Part shown: one piece after another, positions 1-7,349 of the stretch
Numbering within the stretch: position 1 is the first letter of the stretch
Layout: each line of letters starts with the position of its first letter
Source: Thalassobaculum sp. OXR-137
Lineage (GTDB): Bacteria > Pseudomonadota > Alphaproteobacteria > Thalassobaculales > Thalassobaculaceae
DNA: 64,000 nt
Assembly (NCBI RefSeq): GCF_034377285.1
Contig: NZ_CP139715.1
Span: 4,324,001 to 4,388,000, forward strand
Reading direction: 5' to 3'
The notes under the pieces: generated by a model
The model's database searches: none
Told to the model about the DNA's origin: nothing
What the model saw: only the letters and a program-made list of their open reading frames with translations
Made by a program: the position numbers and the translations under genes

Positions 1-672
1 GCTCGCCCCGCCATTGCCGGCCCCGGCCTCGGTGGTGCCGGGCTGCTGTGCCGGCGCCTCGCCGCTCGCGGACTCGCCGCCGTCAGGCTGCGCCCCGCCC
101 CCGGCATCCGCCGCAGGCCGGCCCGAGGCGGTGGCCGCCAGATCGCCGGAGCCTGCAGCCCCCGAGGCTACGCCGCCGGTATCGCCGGCGCCGGTATTCT
201 GGCCCGAATTCTGCTGTCCGCCGCTGCCGGCCGGTCCGTCGCCGGTCGGGGCGCCGCGCTCGTTGCCGCCGATCCGGCCTTCGCCGCGATCGCCGCCGCC
301 ACGTTCGCCACCGTCGCGTCCTCCGCGTGCCTGGTCGTTGCCGCCCTGGGCCTGGGACTCGCCGCTTTCGTTCTGTCGCTCGGAGTCGGAGCCGCGGCCG
401 GTACGCCGTGCCTCGGCCTCGCGGACGCTCACATCCTCGTTCTGGACGGTGCGCCGGTCCGTCTGCTCGACGGTGGACGTGTCCGGGTTGCGCTGGGAGC
501 CGAGATGGACGTTGCCGTCGGCCGATCGGGGATCGTCTCCCTGGCCGCCGGTGCCCGACGAGTCGCCCTCGTTCGCGCCGGGACGCTGTCCCCGCGGCGA
601 TTCCTGAGTCGAGCCGCGTTCGCCGTTGCCGGTACCCGCTTCGGCGTCCTGGTCCAGTCTATCGTCGGCCAT
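1..672 (-). CDS. Gly/Asp/Gln-rich low-complexity protein, N-terminal part (cut by window edge)
   Basis: An open frame runs on the minus strand from an ATG at 672 to the window edge with no stop, 224 codons. Nearly every codon ends in G or C, as in the neighbouring real genes, which supports this frame over the open frames on the other strand. The product begins MADDRLDQDAEAG and is rich in Gly, Asp, Glu, Asn, Gln, Ser and Arg, with very few hydrophobic residues, no membrane segment and no signal peptide, so it should be disordered. I do not recognise a family. Leaders of this style precede repeats in some large secreted or surface proteins of alphaproteobacteria, but that is only a guess. AT-rich sequence with two palindromes lies just upstream. 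Confidence 0.6.
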   Translation of the reverse strand, partial: MADDRLDQDAEAGTGNGERGSTQESPRGQRPGANEGDSSGTGGQGDDPRSADGNVHLGSQRNPDTSTVEQTDRRTVQNEDVSVREAEARRTGRGSDSERQNESGESQAQGGNDQARGGRDGGERGGGDRGEGRIGGNERGAPTGDGPAGSGGQQNSGQNTGAGDTGGVASGAAGSGDLAATASGRPAADAGGGAQPDGGESASGEAPAQQPGTTEAGAGNGGAS

Positions 673-698
673 GCTCGTCCCCCCCAAACCTGGGAGGA

Positions 699-730
699 CA
701 GTACTGCATTTTAGATAAAATACAATCTAA
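699..730 (-). promoter_or_regulatory. Two palindromes upstream of the low-complexity gene
   Basis: The 8-base palindrome CAGTACTG (699-706) and the dyad TTAGAT-N8-ATCTAA (711-730) lie 27-58 bases upstream of the ATG at 672, in the only strongly AT-rich stretch of this gap (about 700-835). This is where a promoter with operators would be expected. No known regulator consensus is recognised. Confidence 0.35.
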
Positions 731-873
731 TTACCCGCGCCGCCGTGAGTTCTCCCACGTTCAGCAAGGATAAAGACCCCAATTCCAAGTATTCATTCAT
801 AAACGCATATATACATATGCATAAAGCGCCGCAGTCCTTCCCCGCCCGTCCACCACGGTGGCGTCCGACGCGA

Positions 874-903
874 CGCGGCCCCGTCCGGGAAGACGGGGCC
901 GCG
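874..903 (-). terminator. Strong hairpin downstream of ompW
   Basis: Perfect 12-base inverted repeat (CGCGGCCCCGTC / GACGGGGCCGCG) with a 6-base loop, 25 bases past the ompW stop. There is no T-run after it in the minus-strand direction, so it may act with Rho or mainly protect the mRNA 3' end. Confidence 0.6.
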
Positions 904-927
904 CAGTCCACCTCAATTCGGTGGGGA

Positions 928-1593
928 TCAGAAGCGGTAGCCGACGCCCACGCCGAATACCCAGGGATTGAGGTCCGCATCGACCTTGACCGGGCCGGCG
1001 CCGAGATCGGCGGTCACCTTGGTGTCGAGGAAGACCTTCTTGACGTCGACATTCAGCGACCACGGACCGGAGATCGCGTAGTCGAAGCCGGCCTGCAGCG
1101 CGTAGCCGATGCTGTTGTCGTAGGAGATCGACTGCGCCGCCCCCGACTTCTCGTTGTAGAACAGCGTGTAGTTCAGGCCCGCGCCGATATAGGGGCTGAA
1201 GCGCTCCTTCGGCATGAAGTGATACTGCACGGTCAGGGTCGGCGGCAGCAGCCAGACCGAGCCCAGATCGACGTCCGGATTGTTCCAGGTCAGGTCGTGC
1301 TTGGTGGTCGCCGCGATCAGCTCCACGGCGATGTTGTCGGTGATGAAGTACGAGAAGTCGACTTCCGGAACGTAGTCGTTGGTCAGCTCGCCCTCGCCGG
1401 TGGCGATGTCGCTGGTGGAGGTGCTCTCGTCCGGCACCATCGCGATGCCGCGGGCGCGGATGACGAAATCGCCGGCCGACTTCGGCTTGAACTCGTCGAA
1501 GCTCTGCGCCTGGGCGCTACCGCCCGCCACCGTGAGAGCGCCCACCACCGCCGCGGTGGCCGCCATGACCGTCAGTTTCCCGGAGATACTCAT
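928..1593 (-). CDS. ompW: OmpW family outer membrane protein
   Basis: Predicted eight-stranded beta-barrel of the outer membrane, 221 residues, a normal OmpW length. Residues 1 to about 30 form a signal peptide ending in AQA. The mature part shows family features: an early FVIRARGIAMVPD segment, YVPEVDFSYFITDNIAVELIA, LPPTLTVQYHF, FSPYIGAGLNYT and a final aromatic residue (GYRF-stop) typical of proteins handled by the BAM complex. I chose the ATG at 1593 because it puts the signal peptide at the N-terminus; the frame remains open 26 codons further upstream. An FNR-type box lies about 70 bases upstream, matching the known oxygen control of ompW in enterobacteria. The substrate is unknown; small hydrophobic molecules are suggested for the family. 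Confidence 0.88.
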   Translation of the reverse strand: MSISGKLTVMAATAAVVGALTVAGGSAQAQSFDEFKPKSAGDFVIRARGIAMVPDESTSTSDIATGEGELTNDYVPEVDFSYFITDNIAVELIAATTKHDLTWNNPDVDLGSVWLLPPTLTVQYHFMPKERFSPYIGAGLNYTLFYNEKSGAAQSISYDNSIGYALQAGFDYAISGPWSLNVDVKKVFLDTKVTADLGAGPVKVDADLNPWVFGVGVGYRF

Positions 1594-1657
1594 GATCCGT
1601 TCTTTCCTGGTGAGACATTCGATGACGGCTACTTGCGCCTGTCCGATCTCCCCGGCT

Positions 1658-1671
1658 TTGACACAGATCAA
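1658..1671 (-). promoter_or_regulatory. FNR/FixK-type box upstream of ompW
   Basis: The sequence TTGACACAGATCAA (read on the minus strand, TTGATCTGTGTCAA) matches the FNR/FixK consensus TTGAT-N4-ATCAA in nine of ten fixed positions. Its centre lies about 72 bases upstream of the ompW ATG, suitable for activation if transcription starts near 1623. No convincing -10 box could be fixed. Confidence 0.55.
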
Positions 1672-1831
1672 CAGTTCGTGATCGAAACCCCGGAAATTTT
1701 TAGGGCCGGCGTAAGAGGGTGCCGGCCGGATGGGAAAATCGGCCGCCTAAGCCGGGTCTCGGATGGAACCGACGATCCAGCGGCCCTCTGTCTGGATCTC
1801 GGCGCAAGGCCGGTAAGACGCGCAACGCCCT

Positions 1832-2365
1832 TTAGTACTGAACCATGAAGATCCGGGTCACGGCGATGGTGATGAGCTCCAGATAGAGGATCATCGCCGC
1901 CAGCATGCCGTAGCGCTGCACGTCGCTCATCGCCTTCGACTTACGCCGCCGGGCGGCGGTGGCGAAGCTCGACCATTTCGCGGTGACGAAGGCGATCTTC
2001 TGATGCTCGGCCGATTGCCACCATTGCAGGCTGAGGATGATCAGCACGGTCAGGACACTGCACAGCCAGACGATCACCAGCAGGTACTGGGAAAGCTGCG
2101 GATCGCTCCAGTTGGTGACCACTCCGTAGCCGGCGACGGCGATGGCCCCGGCGGTGAAGTACAGCAGCGACCGCCACATCTGCTCCTTGGCGAAGCGGAT
2201 ATTGTCCGAGGCGTCGCGATAGATCGCTAGGAACTCGGCATGGGTGAGGTCGTCGAGCTCGCTCGGTTCGTTGTCGACCGGATTGAACGGATCGTCCTCC
2301 GCCTCCTCCTCGACGCGATGAGTGTGCGGAGTGCCGCCCGGCTTTGGGCGCAGGTCGCGGGCCAT
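1832..2365 (-). CDS. Small membrane protein of unknown function
   Basis: 177 residues. The first 45 residues are hydrophilic and acidic (EEEAEDDPFNP), then come about three membrane segments: roughly 67-85 (LLYFTAGAIAVAGYGVV), 93-112 (LLVIVWLCSVLTVLIILSL) and 152-172 (MLAAMILYLELITIAV), with a basic ARRRKSK loop between the second and third. The start is preceded by GGAGG. It lies 90 bases downstream of cobO on the same strand with an inverted repeat between, so it may be a separate unit. I do not recognise a family, and no function is proposed. Confidence 0.7.
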   Translation of the reverse strand: MARDLRPKPGGTPHTHRVEEEAEDDPFNPVDNEPSELDDLTHAEFLAIYRDASDNIRFAKEQMWRSLLYFTAGAIAVAGYGVVTNWSDPQLSQYLLVIVWLCSVLTVLIILSLQWWQSAEHQKIAFVTAKWSSFATAARRRKSKAMSDVQRYGMLAAMILYLELITIAVTRIFMVQY

Positions 2366-2384
2366 CGGTGTTCCTCCAGCCGGT

Positions 2385-2410
2385 AATCAGGCGAGCCTGA
2401 GAGCCTGATT
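2385..2410 (-). terminator. Inverted repeat after the B12 operon
   Basis: Perfect 8-base arms (AATCAGGC / GCCTGATT) around a 10-base loop, 45 bases past the cobO stop and 20 bases before the start of the next minus-strand gene. It is a candidate end of the B12 operon, but there is no T-run. Confidence 0.4.
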
Positions 2411-2455
2411 CTGCGCCGAATTTCCGCGACTTGCAAACATGACGGCCCAGCGGGC

Positions 2456-3076
2456 TCAGTAATCGAAGCCCGGCGCCGCCTTGATCCCCGCGTCGAAGGG
2501 ATGCTTCACCTTGGTCATCTCGGTGACCAGATCGGCCGACTCGATCAGCGCTTCCGGCGCGTTTCGGCCGGTGACGATCACCGTGGTGCGTGGATGCCGG
2601 CCGGCCAGCGCGTCGACCACCTCGTCCACCGCCAGGTATTCGTAGCGCAGGGCGATGTTCAGCTCGTCCAGAACCACCAGGTCGTAGTCGCCGCCGGTGA
2701 ACATCGCCTGGGCCTCGTCCCAGGCGACCCTGGCGGCGCGGATATCCTGGTCTCGGTCCTGGGTGTCCCAGGTGAAACCGTCGCCCATCCGCTTGAAGGT
2801 CAGCAGGTCGGGAAAGCGTTTGAAGAACTCGTTCTCGCCGGTCTTCCAGGTGCCCTTGATGAACTGCACCATGCCCACGGACCGGCCCCAGCCGAGCGCG
2901 CGGATGATGGTGCCGAAGGCGGCGGTCGACTTGCCCTTGCCGTCGCCCGTGTGCACGGCGAGCAGGCCGCGCTCGGCCTTCTGCTTGGTCTTCATCCGGG
3001 CGCGGTGCTCCGCCTGCACCCGCTTCATCTCGGCGCGGTGGGCCTCGGCCCGGGCGGACTCCTCGGTATCGGTCAT
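2456..3076 (-). CDS. cobO: Cob(I)yrinic acid a,c-diamide adenosyltransferase
   Basis: Transfers the adenosyl group from ATP to the corrinoid cobalt, CobA/CobO/BtuR type, 206 residues. The P-loop TGDGKGKST lies near residues 43-51, followed by family stretches VGMVQFIKGTWKTGE, DLVVLDELN and VIVTGRNAP. The first 35 residues are a charged helix, as in CobO proteins. The ATG at 3076 follows AAGGA; the frame is open further upstream but that part overlaps cobD. It is the last gene of the riboswitch-led B12 operon, 14 bases after cobD. Confidence 0.93.
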   Translation of the reverse strand: MTDTEESARAEAHRAEMKRVQAEHRARMKTKQKAERGLLAVHTGDGKGKSTAAFGTIIRALGWGRSVGMVQFIKGTWKTGENEFFKRFPDLLTFKRMGDGFTWDTQDRDQDIRAARVAWDEAQAMFTGGDYDLVVLDELNIALRYEYLAVDEVVDALAGRHPRTTVIVTGRNAPEALIESADLVTEMTKVKHPFDAGIKAAPGFDY

Positions 3077-3090
3077 GGGGGGCTTCCTTT

Positions 3091-4044
3091 TCAGTCGAAG
3101 ATGAATGCGACGGCCAGGGCGGCGAGGATCAGGCCGATCCAGACCCGGCGGGCGATCTGCAGGGCGCGGGAGAGGTCGGCGGCGTCCGCCTCCGCACGGC
3201 CGGTGCCGAACCAGGCGCCGTCGACCTGCTCGGTGCCGTAGCGGCGCGGCCCGCCGAGCCGGATGCCCAGCGCCCCGGCCATGGCGGCCTCGGGCCAGCC
3301 CGCATTGGGCGACAGGTGCAGGGCCGCGTCGCGCCGGGCGGTGGTCCACGCCTCGCCCGTCCGGCCTTCCTTCAGGGCCGCCGCGCACAACAGGGCGGCG
3401 GTGATGCGGGCCGGGATCCAGTTGGCCAGATCGTCCAGCCGGGCCGCCGCCCAGCCGAAGGCGCGATACCGCTCGCTGCGGTGGCCGATCAGGCTGTCGG
3501 CGGTATTGATCGCCTTGTAGGCGACGAGTCCGGGAAACCCGGCGACGGCGAACCAGAAGACCGGGGCGACGAACCCGTCGGACAGGTTCTCCGCCAGGCT
3601 CTCGATGGCGGCGCGGGCGATGGCGGGACGGTCGAGAGAGGCGGTCTCGCGGCCGACAATCCGGCCCACCGCCTCGCGCGCCGCAGTCGTGTCCTCGGTC
3701 CCGGCCAGCGCCTTGGCCACGGCGCCCACATGGTCGAACAGGTCGCGGCCGGCCAGCAGGGTGGAGGCCAGCGCGATCGTCAGCAGCGTTCCCAATTGCC
3801 CGTCCAGGAACCGGGTGACGAGAAGGCCGCCCAAGGTCCAGGCGGAGACATAAACGGCAAGAGCAATCACCCCCATCGTCCGGCGGCGGCGGTCGGTATC
3901 TTCGGGCCGGTTCAGCCAGGTCTCCAGTTCCGTCAACCGCCGGGCCATCAGGGTGACAGGGTGGGGAATACGGTCGTAAAGCGACCGGGGATCGCCGGTG
4001 ACGGCATCCAGCACCATCGCCCCGGCGACGACCAGCGCGCTCAC
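3091..4044 (-). CDS. cobD: Adenosylcobinamide-phosphate synthase
   Basis: CbiB/CobD membrane enzyme that attaches the aminopropanol arm to adenosylcobyric acid, 317 residues. Family marks are LDAVTGDPRSLYDRIPHPVTLM near the start, DRPAIARAAIESLAENLSDG, PVFWFAVAGFPG, YKAINTADSLIGH and LSPNAGWPEAAMAGALGIRLGGP. Several hydrophobic segments fit an inner membrane protein. The start is taken as the GTG at 4044, which overlaps the cobQ stop as GTGA and puts the conserved LDAVTGDP at the N-terminus. It acts directly after cobQ in the pathway, in agreement with gene order. Confidence 0.92.
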   Translation of the reverse strand: MSALVVAGAMVLDAVTGDPRSLYDRIPHPVTLMARRLTELETWLNRPEDTDRRRRTMGVIALAVYVSAWTLGGLLVTRFLDGQLGTLLTIALASTLLAGRDLFDHVGAVAKALAGTEDTTAAREAVGRIVGRETASLDRPAIARAAIESLAENLSDGFVAPVFWFAVAGFPGLVAYKAINTADSLIGHRSERYRAFGWAAARLDDLANWIPARITAALLCAAALKEGRTGEAWTTARRDAALHLSPNAGWPEAAMAGALGIRLGGPRRYGTEQVDGAWFGTGRAEADAADLSRALQIARRVWIGLILAALAVAFIFD

Positions 4045-5513
4045 CGGGCGGCCTCCAGCAGCGCGTCCACGTCCAGATGCGTCTCCAGCGCCTCGGCCAG
4101 CGCGTCCAGGGCCGCCTCGACCTGATCGGCGAAGCGGAGCCCCGGCGTGCCGCTCAGCCCAGCGAATTGCAGGTACTTCGCGCGGAACGCATCGTCGCCG
4201 AGCATGCCGTGCAGGTAGGATCCGACCACCAGCCCGTCGGACGACAGGATGCCTATGGTCTCGCCGTCGCGCTCCAGGAAGGTGCGCGCCAGTCCCGGCC
4301 CGGTGGTGCGGCCGGCATGGATCTCGTAGCCGGTGGCCTCGGCGTCCAGCAGGGTGCAGCGGCAGGTCGCGTTGCGCACGGTCTTGGCCGGCTCGATCAC
4401 CGTCTCCACGTCGAGCAGGCCCAGCCCCGGCTCCTCGCCGGCCGGCCCTTCGATCCCCTTCGGGTCGCGCACCCAGGTGCCGAGCATCTGGTAGCCGCCG
4501 CACAGGCCGAGCACCCGGCCGCCGCGCCGCACATGGGCGCGGATGTCAATGTCCCAGCCCTGGGCCTTCAGGAAACGGAGATCGGACAGGGTCGACTTGG
4601 TCCCCGGCAGCACCACAAGCGCCGCGTCGCCCGGCAGGGCCGTGCCCGGCGGACAGAAGCGTACGTCGAAGGCCGGATCGGCGCGCAGCGGGTCGAGATC
4701 GTCGAAATTGGCGATGCGGGCGACCATCGGCACGGCGACGACGGTGCGTCCGTCCTCCCCCGCCCGGCCCTGCTCGAGCACCACCGCGTCCTCCGCCGGC
4801 AGCGCCTTGATCTGCGGCAGGAAGGGCACGACGCCGAAGCTGCGCCAGCCCGTGCGCTCGACGATCATGGCGAGGCCGTCGTCAAACAGGCGCGGGTCGC
4901 CGCGGAACAGGTTCACGATGAAGCCGGCGACCGTCTCCCGGTCGGCGGCGTCGAGCACCGCCTGGGTCCCGACCAGGGCGGCGATCACCCCGCCCCGGTT
5001 GATGTCGCCGACCAAGACCACCGGAGTGCGGGTGGGGACTGCAAAGCCCATATTGGCGATGTCGCCCCGGCGCAGGTTGGCCTCGGCCGCACTGCCCGCA
5101 CCTTCCACCACGACGATATCGGCCTGGGCCTTCAAATGCTCGAAGCTCTCGATCACCGGGGCGAGCAGCGATCCGCGCGTCCCCCAATACTGCCGCGCCT
5201 CCGCCACCTCCAGCGCCCGGCCGCGCAGGACGACCTGGGAGCCGGTATCGCTGTTCGGCTTGAGCAGGACCGGGTTCATGTGGACGCTGGGCGCCACGCC
5301 GCAGGCCAGGGCCTGGAGCCACTGGGCCCGGCCGATCTCCCCTGCCCCGTCCTCGGCATCCTCGGCCACGGCGGCGTTGTTCGACATGTTCTGCGGCTTG
5401 AACGGCCGCACGGTCATGCCGCGCCGCACGAAGGCCCGGCACAGACCGGCGGTGAGCACCGACTTGCCCACATCGGAGCCGGTGCCCTGAAGCATGAGCG
5501 CCTTACCGGTCAT
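4041..5513 (-). CDS. cobQ: Cobyric acid synthase (glutamine-hydrolysing)
   Basis: Amidates four side chains of adenosylcobyrinic acid a,c-diamide, 490 residues, the normal length. The N-terminal ATP-binding domain starts MLQGTGSDVGKSVLTAGLCR and contains PFKPQNMSNNA, MNPVLLKPNSDTGSQVV and VEGAGS. The C-terminal glutamine amidotransferase domain has the nucleophile Cys338 in LGLCGGYQMLG and a catalytic-type His435 in GSYLHGML. The start overlaps the permease stop as ATGA and the stop overlaps cobD as GTGA, so translation is coupled along the operon. Confidence 0.96.
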   Translation of the reverse strand: MTGKALMLQGTGSDVGKSVLTAGLCRAFVRRGMTVRPFKPQNMSNNAAVAEDAEDGAGEIGRAQWLQALACGVAPSVHMNPVLLKPNSDTGSQVVLRGRALEVAEARQYWGTRGSLLAPVIESFEHLKAQADIVVVEGAGSAAEANLRRGDIANMGFAVPTRTPVVLVGDINRGGVIAALVGTQAVLDAADRETVAGFIVNLFRGDPRLFDDGLAMIVERTGWRSFGVVPFLPQIKALPAEDAVVLEQGRAGEDGRTVVAVPMVARIANFDDLDPLRADPAFDVRFCPPGTALPGDAALVVLPGTKSTLSDLRFLKAQGWDIDIRAHVRRGGRVLGLCGGYQMLGTWVRDPKGIEGPAGEEPGLGLLDVETVIEPAKTVRNATCRCTLLDAEATGYEIHAGRTTGPGLARTFLERDGETIGILSSDGLVVGSYLHGMLGDDAFRAKYLQFAGLSGTPGLRFADQVEAALDALAEALETHLDVDALLEAAR

Positions 5514-6520
5514 CGTCCGGCCATCCAGGAGCGCTGCACGATCCAGATGAAGACCGGCGCGCCGATCAGGGCGGTGACCACGCCGAGCTGGAGCCGTTCG
5601 CCGCCGGTCGGGATGCGGGTGAGCAGGTCGGCCACGGTGATCAGGACGGCGCCGCCCAGGGCGCTCGCGACCAGCACCCGGCCGGGCCGGTAACCGACGA
5701 AGGGCCGGACCATGTGCGGGACGACCAGACCGACGAAGCCGACGGCGCCGCAGACCGCCACCATCGCCCCCACCGAGGCCGACACGCCGAGCACCACCCG
5801 CCAGCGCAGACGGGCGACGTCGATTCCCAGGGAGCGGGTGGTCTCCTCGCCCAGGCTCAGCGCGTCCAGGCCGCGCCCGATGGTCGCCATGGCGGCCCAG
5901 CCGATGAGAACGAAGGGGGTGGCGATCGCGAGGTCAGTGGTCGTGCGGTTCTCCAGGGAGCCGAGCAGCCACAGGATCATGTCGCGCAGGGTGATCGGGT
6001 CGGGCGCCAGGTTGAAGGCGAGCGAGGTCAGGGCAGTCGCCAGGCTGGAAATGCCGATGCCGGTCAGGATCAGCACCAGCAGGCTGTCGTTGCGCGCCGC
6101 CACGGCGAAGAGCAGCACCGTCGCCACCGCCGCGCCGGCGATGGCCGCCATCGGCACCAGCAGGACCGACACCGCCGCGAGGCCGAAGCCGATCGCCACC
6201 ACCGCGCCGAACCCGGCCGCCGCCGTCACGCCGATCACGCCGGGATCGGCCAGCGGGTTGCGCAGAAGGCCCTGCAGGGCGGCACCGGAAAAGCCCAACA
6301 CCGCGCCCAGCAGGATACCGAGCACCACCCTGGGCAGGCGCAGTTCGAAGACGATGATGCGTTCCACCTCGGCGCCGCCGCCGCCCAGGACGAAGAGCAC
6401 ATCGGCCGGTGCAAGCGGCGCCGCGCCGATGCACAGGGACACCAGCGCCACGGCCACCAGCACCACGGCCAGCACCGGCAGCAGGACCCTGTCGCCGATT
6501 TCGACCGACCGGGCGCTCAT
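5510..6520 (-). CDS. btuC: FecCD-family ABC permease, probable B12 transporter
   Basis: Inner membrane permease, 336 residues, with about ten hydrophobic helices. FecCD/BtuC hallmarks are ELRLPRVVLGILLGAVLGFSGAALQGLLRNPLADPGVIGVTAAAGFGAVVAI and the C-terminal CGAVGFVGLVVPHMVRP with DLLTR and LQLGVVTALIGAPVFIW. The family moves cobalamin, haem or siderophores; the B12 riboswitch, btuB and cob neighbours point to corrinoids. It overlaps btuF and cobQ by ATGA junctions. The usual ATPase gene (btuD) is not next to it or anywhere in the window. Confidence 0.88.
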   Translation of the reverse strand: MSARSVEIGDRVLLPVLAVVLVAVALVSLCIGAAPLAPADVLFVLGGGGAEVERIIVFELRLPRVVLGILLGAVLGFSGAALQGLLRNPLADPGVIGVTAAAGFGAVVAIGFGLAAVSVLLVPMAAIAGAAVATVLLFAVAARNDSLLVLILTGIGISSLATALTSLAFNLAPDPITLRDMILWLLGSLENRTTTDLAIATPFVLIGWAAMATIGRGLDALSLGEETTRSLGIDVARLRWRVVLGVSASVGAMVAVCGAVGFVGLVVPHMVRPFVGYRPGRVLVASALGGAVLITVADLLTRIPTGGERLQLGVVTALIGAPVFIWIVQRSWMAGR

Positions 6521-7344
6521 CGCGTCCCGTCCAGGGTGGCGCGGATATATTCGGCGGCATCGACGGAGAACAGCCCGCTGCAGGACAGGAACCGGCCCGG
6601 CACCGGCACCGTGCGCACTTCGCCCATCATCGCGGCCAGACGCGGGTGGCGGGCCGGCGACCAGGAGGACCGGGCCACGTCGCGGTCGTCGAAGAAGCTG
6701 CCGATGAAGACGTCCGGCGGGTTCATCACCAGTTCCTCAAGCGACAGCGTGCGCCAGCCGCGATAGCCGAGCTCGGCCGCCATGTTCTCCAACCCGGCAA
6801 GGCGGATCATCCCGTCGATATCCGTGCCGGTCCCGCCGGTGGTCCCGCTCGGCGTCAGATAGAGGGCGCGCAGACCCAGACGCGGCTTGGCCTCCAGGGC
6901 GGCCATGCGGTCGCGCTGGTCGGCGATCAGGCGCGCGGCCTCCTCCGTCCGGCCCAGCGCCGCCGCCACCTTGGTCAGATTGGCGAAGATGGTCTCGCTG
7001 TCATGGCCGTAGACGATGTTCACCGTGTCGACCCCGGTGCGGTCCAGCATCGACACCAGACGCTGGTTGCCGCCCCAGAAGCGTACCACCAGATCCGGCG
7101 CGGCGAAGAGGACCGCTTCGGACACCGGCTCGATCACCGGCACGCCGGCGGCACGGTCACGGTGATAGGAGAAGGCCTGGCGGGCGCGGGGCGACACCCC
7201 GTGGATCTGCGCCCGGTCGGCCAGAGCCAGCACATACTGGTCGGCGCAGTAGTCGATGGACACCACGGCAGGCTCGGACGGCGCCGCCACAGCCGGTCCC
7301 GCCAGAAGCAGGCCGGCCAACAGGACAAGCGCCGTCCGTCCCAT
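6517..7344 (-). CDS. btuF: Periplasmic substrate-binding protein, probable B12 carrier
   Basis: 275 residues with a signal peptide (ALVLLAGLLLAGPAVAA). The mature protein is a class III periplasmic binding protein of the BtuF/FepB group: VVSIDYCADQYVLALAD, GVSPRARQAFSY near the first domain, PDLVVRFWGG, and a long linking helix with LTKVAAALGRTEEAARLI. It should hand a corrinoid from BtuB to the permease. It starts 5 bases after the btuB stop and overlaps the permease gene (ATGA). The family also contains siderophore and haem binders; the choice of B12 rests on context. Confidence 0.82.
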   Translation of the reverse strand: MGRTALVLLAGLLLAGPAVAAPSEPAVVSIDYCADQYVLALADRAQIHGVSPRARQAFSYHRDRAAGVPVIEPVSEAVLFAAPDLVVRFWGGNQRLVSMLDRTGVDTVNIVYGHDSETIFANLTKVAAALGRTEEAARLIADQRDRMAALEAKPRLGLRALYLTPSGTTGGTGTDIDGMIRLAGLENMAAELGYRGWRTLSLEELVMNPPDVFIGSFFDDRDVARSSWSPARHPRLAAMMGEVRTVPVPGRFLSCSGLFSVDAAEYIRATLDGTR

Positions 7345-7349
7345 CGCGG

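Noticed and set aside
699-706. CAGTACTG as a quorum-sensing lux-type box
   Set aside because: It lacks the length and the half-sites of a lux box; kept only as an unassigned palindrome.
14-773. Two plus-strand open frames at the left edge
   Set aside because: Products are Pro/Arg/Ser-rich. The minus-strand frame has a much better codon third-position pattern and a start next to an AT-rich promoter region.
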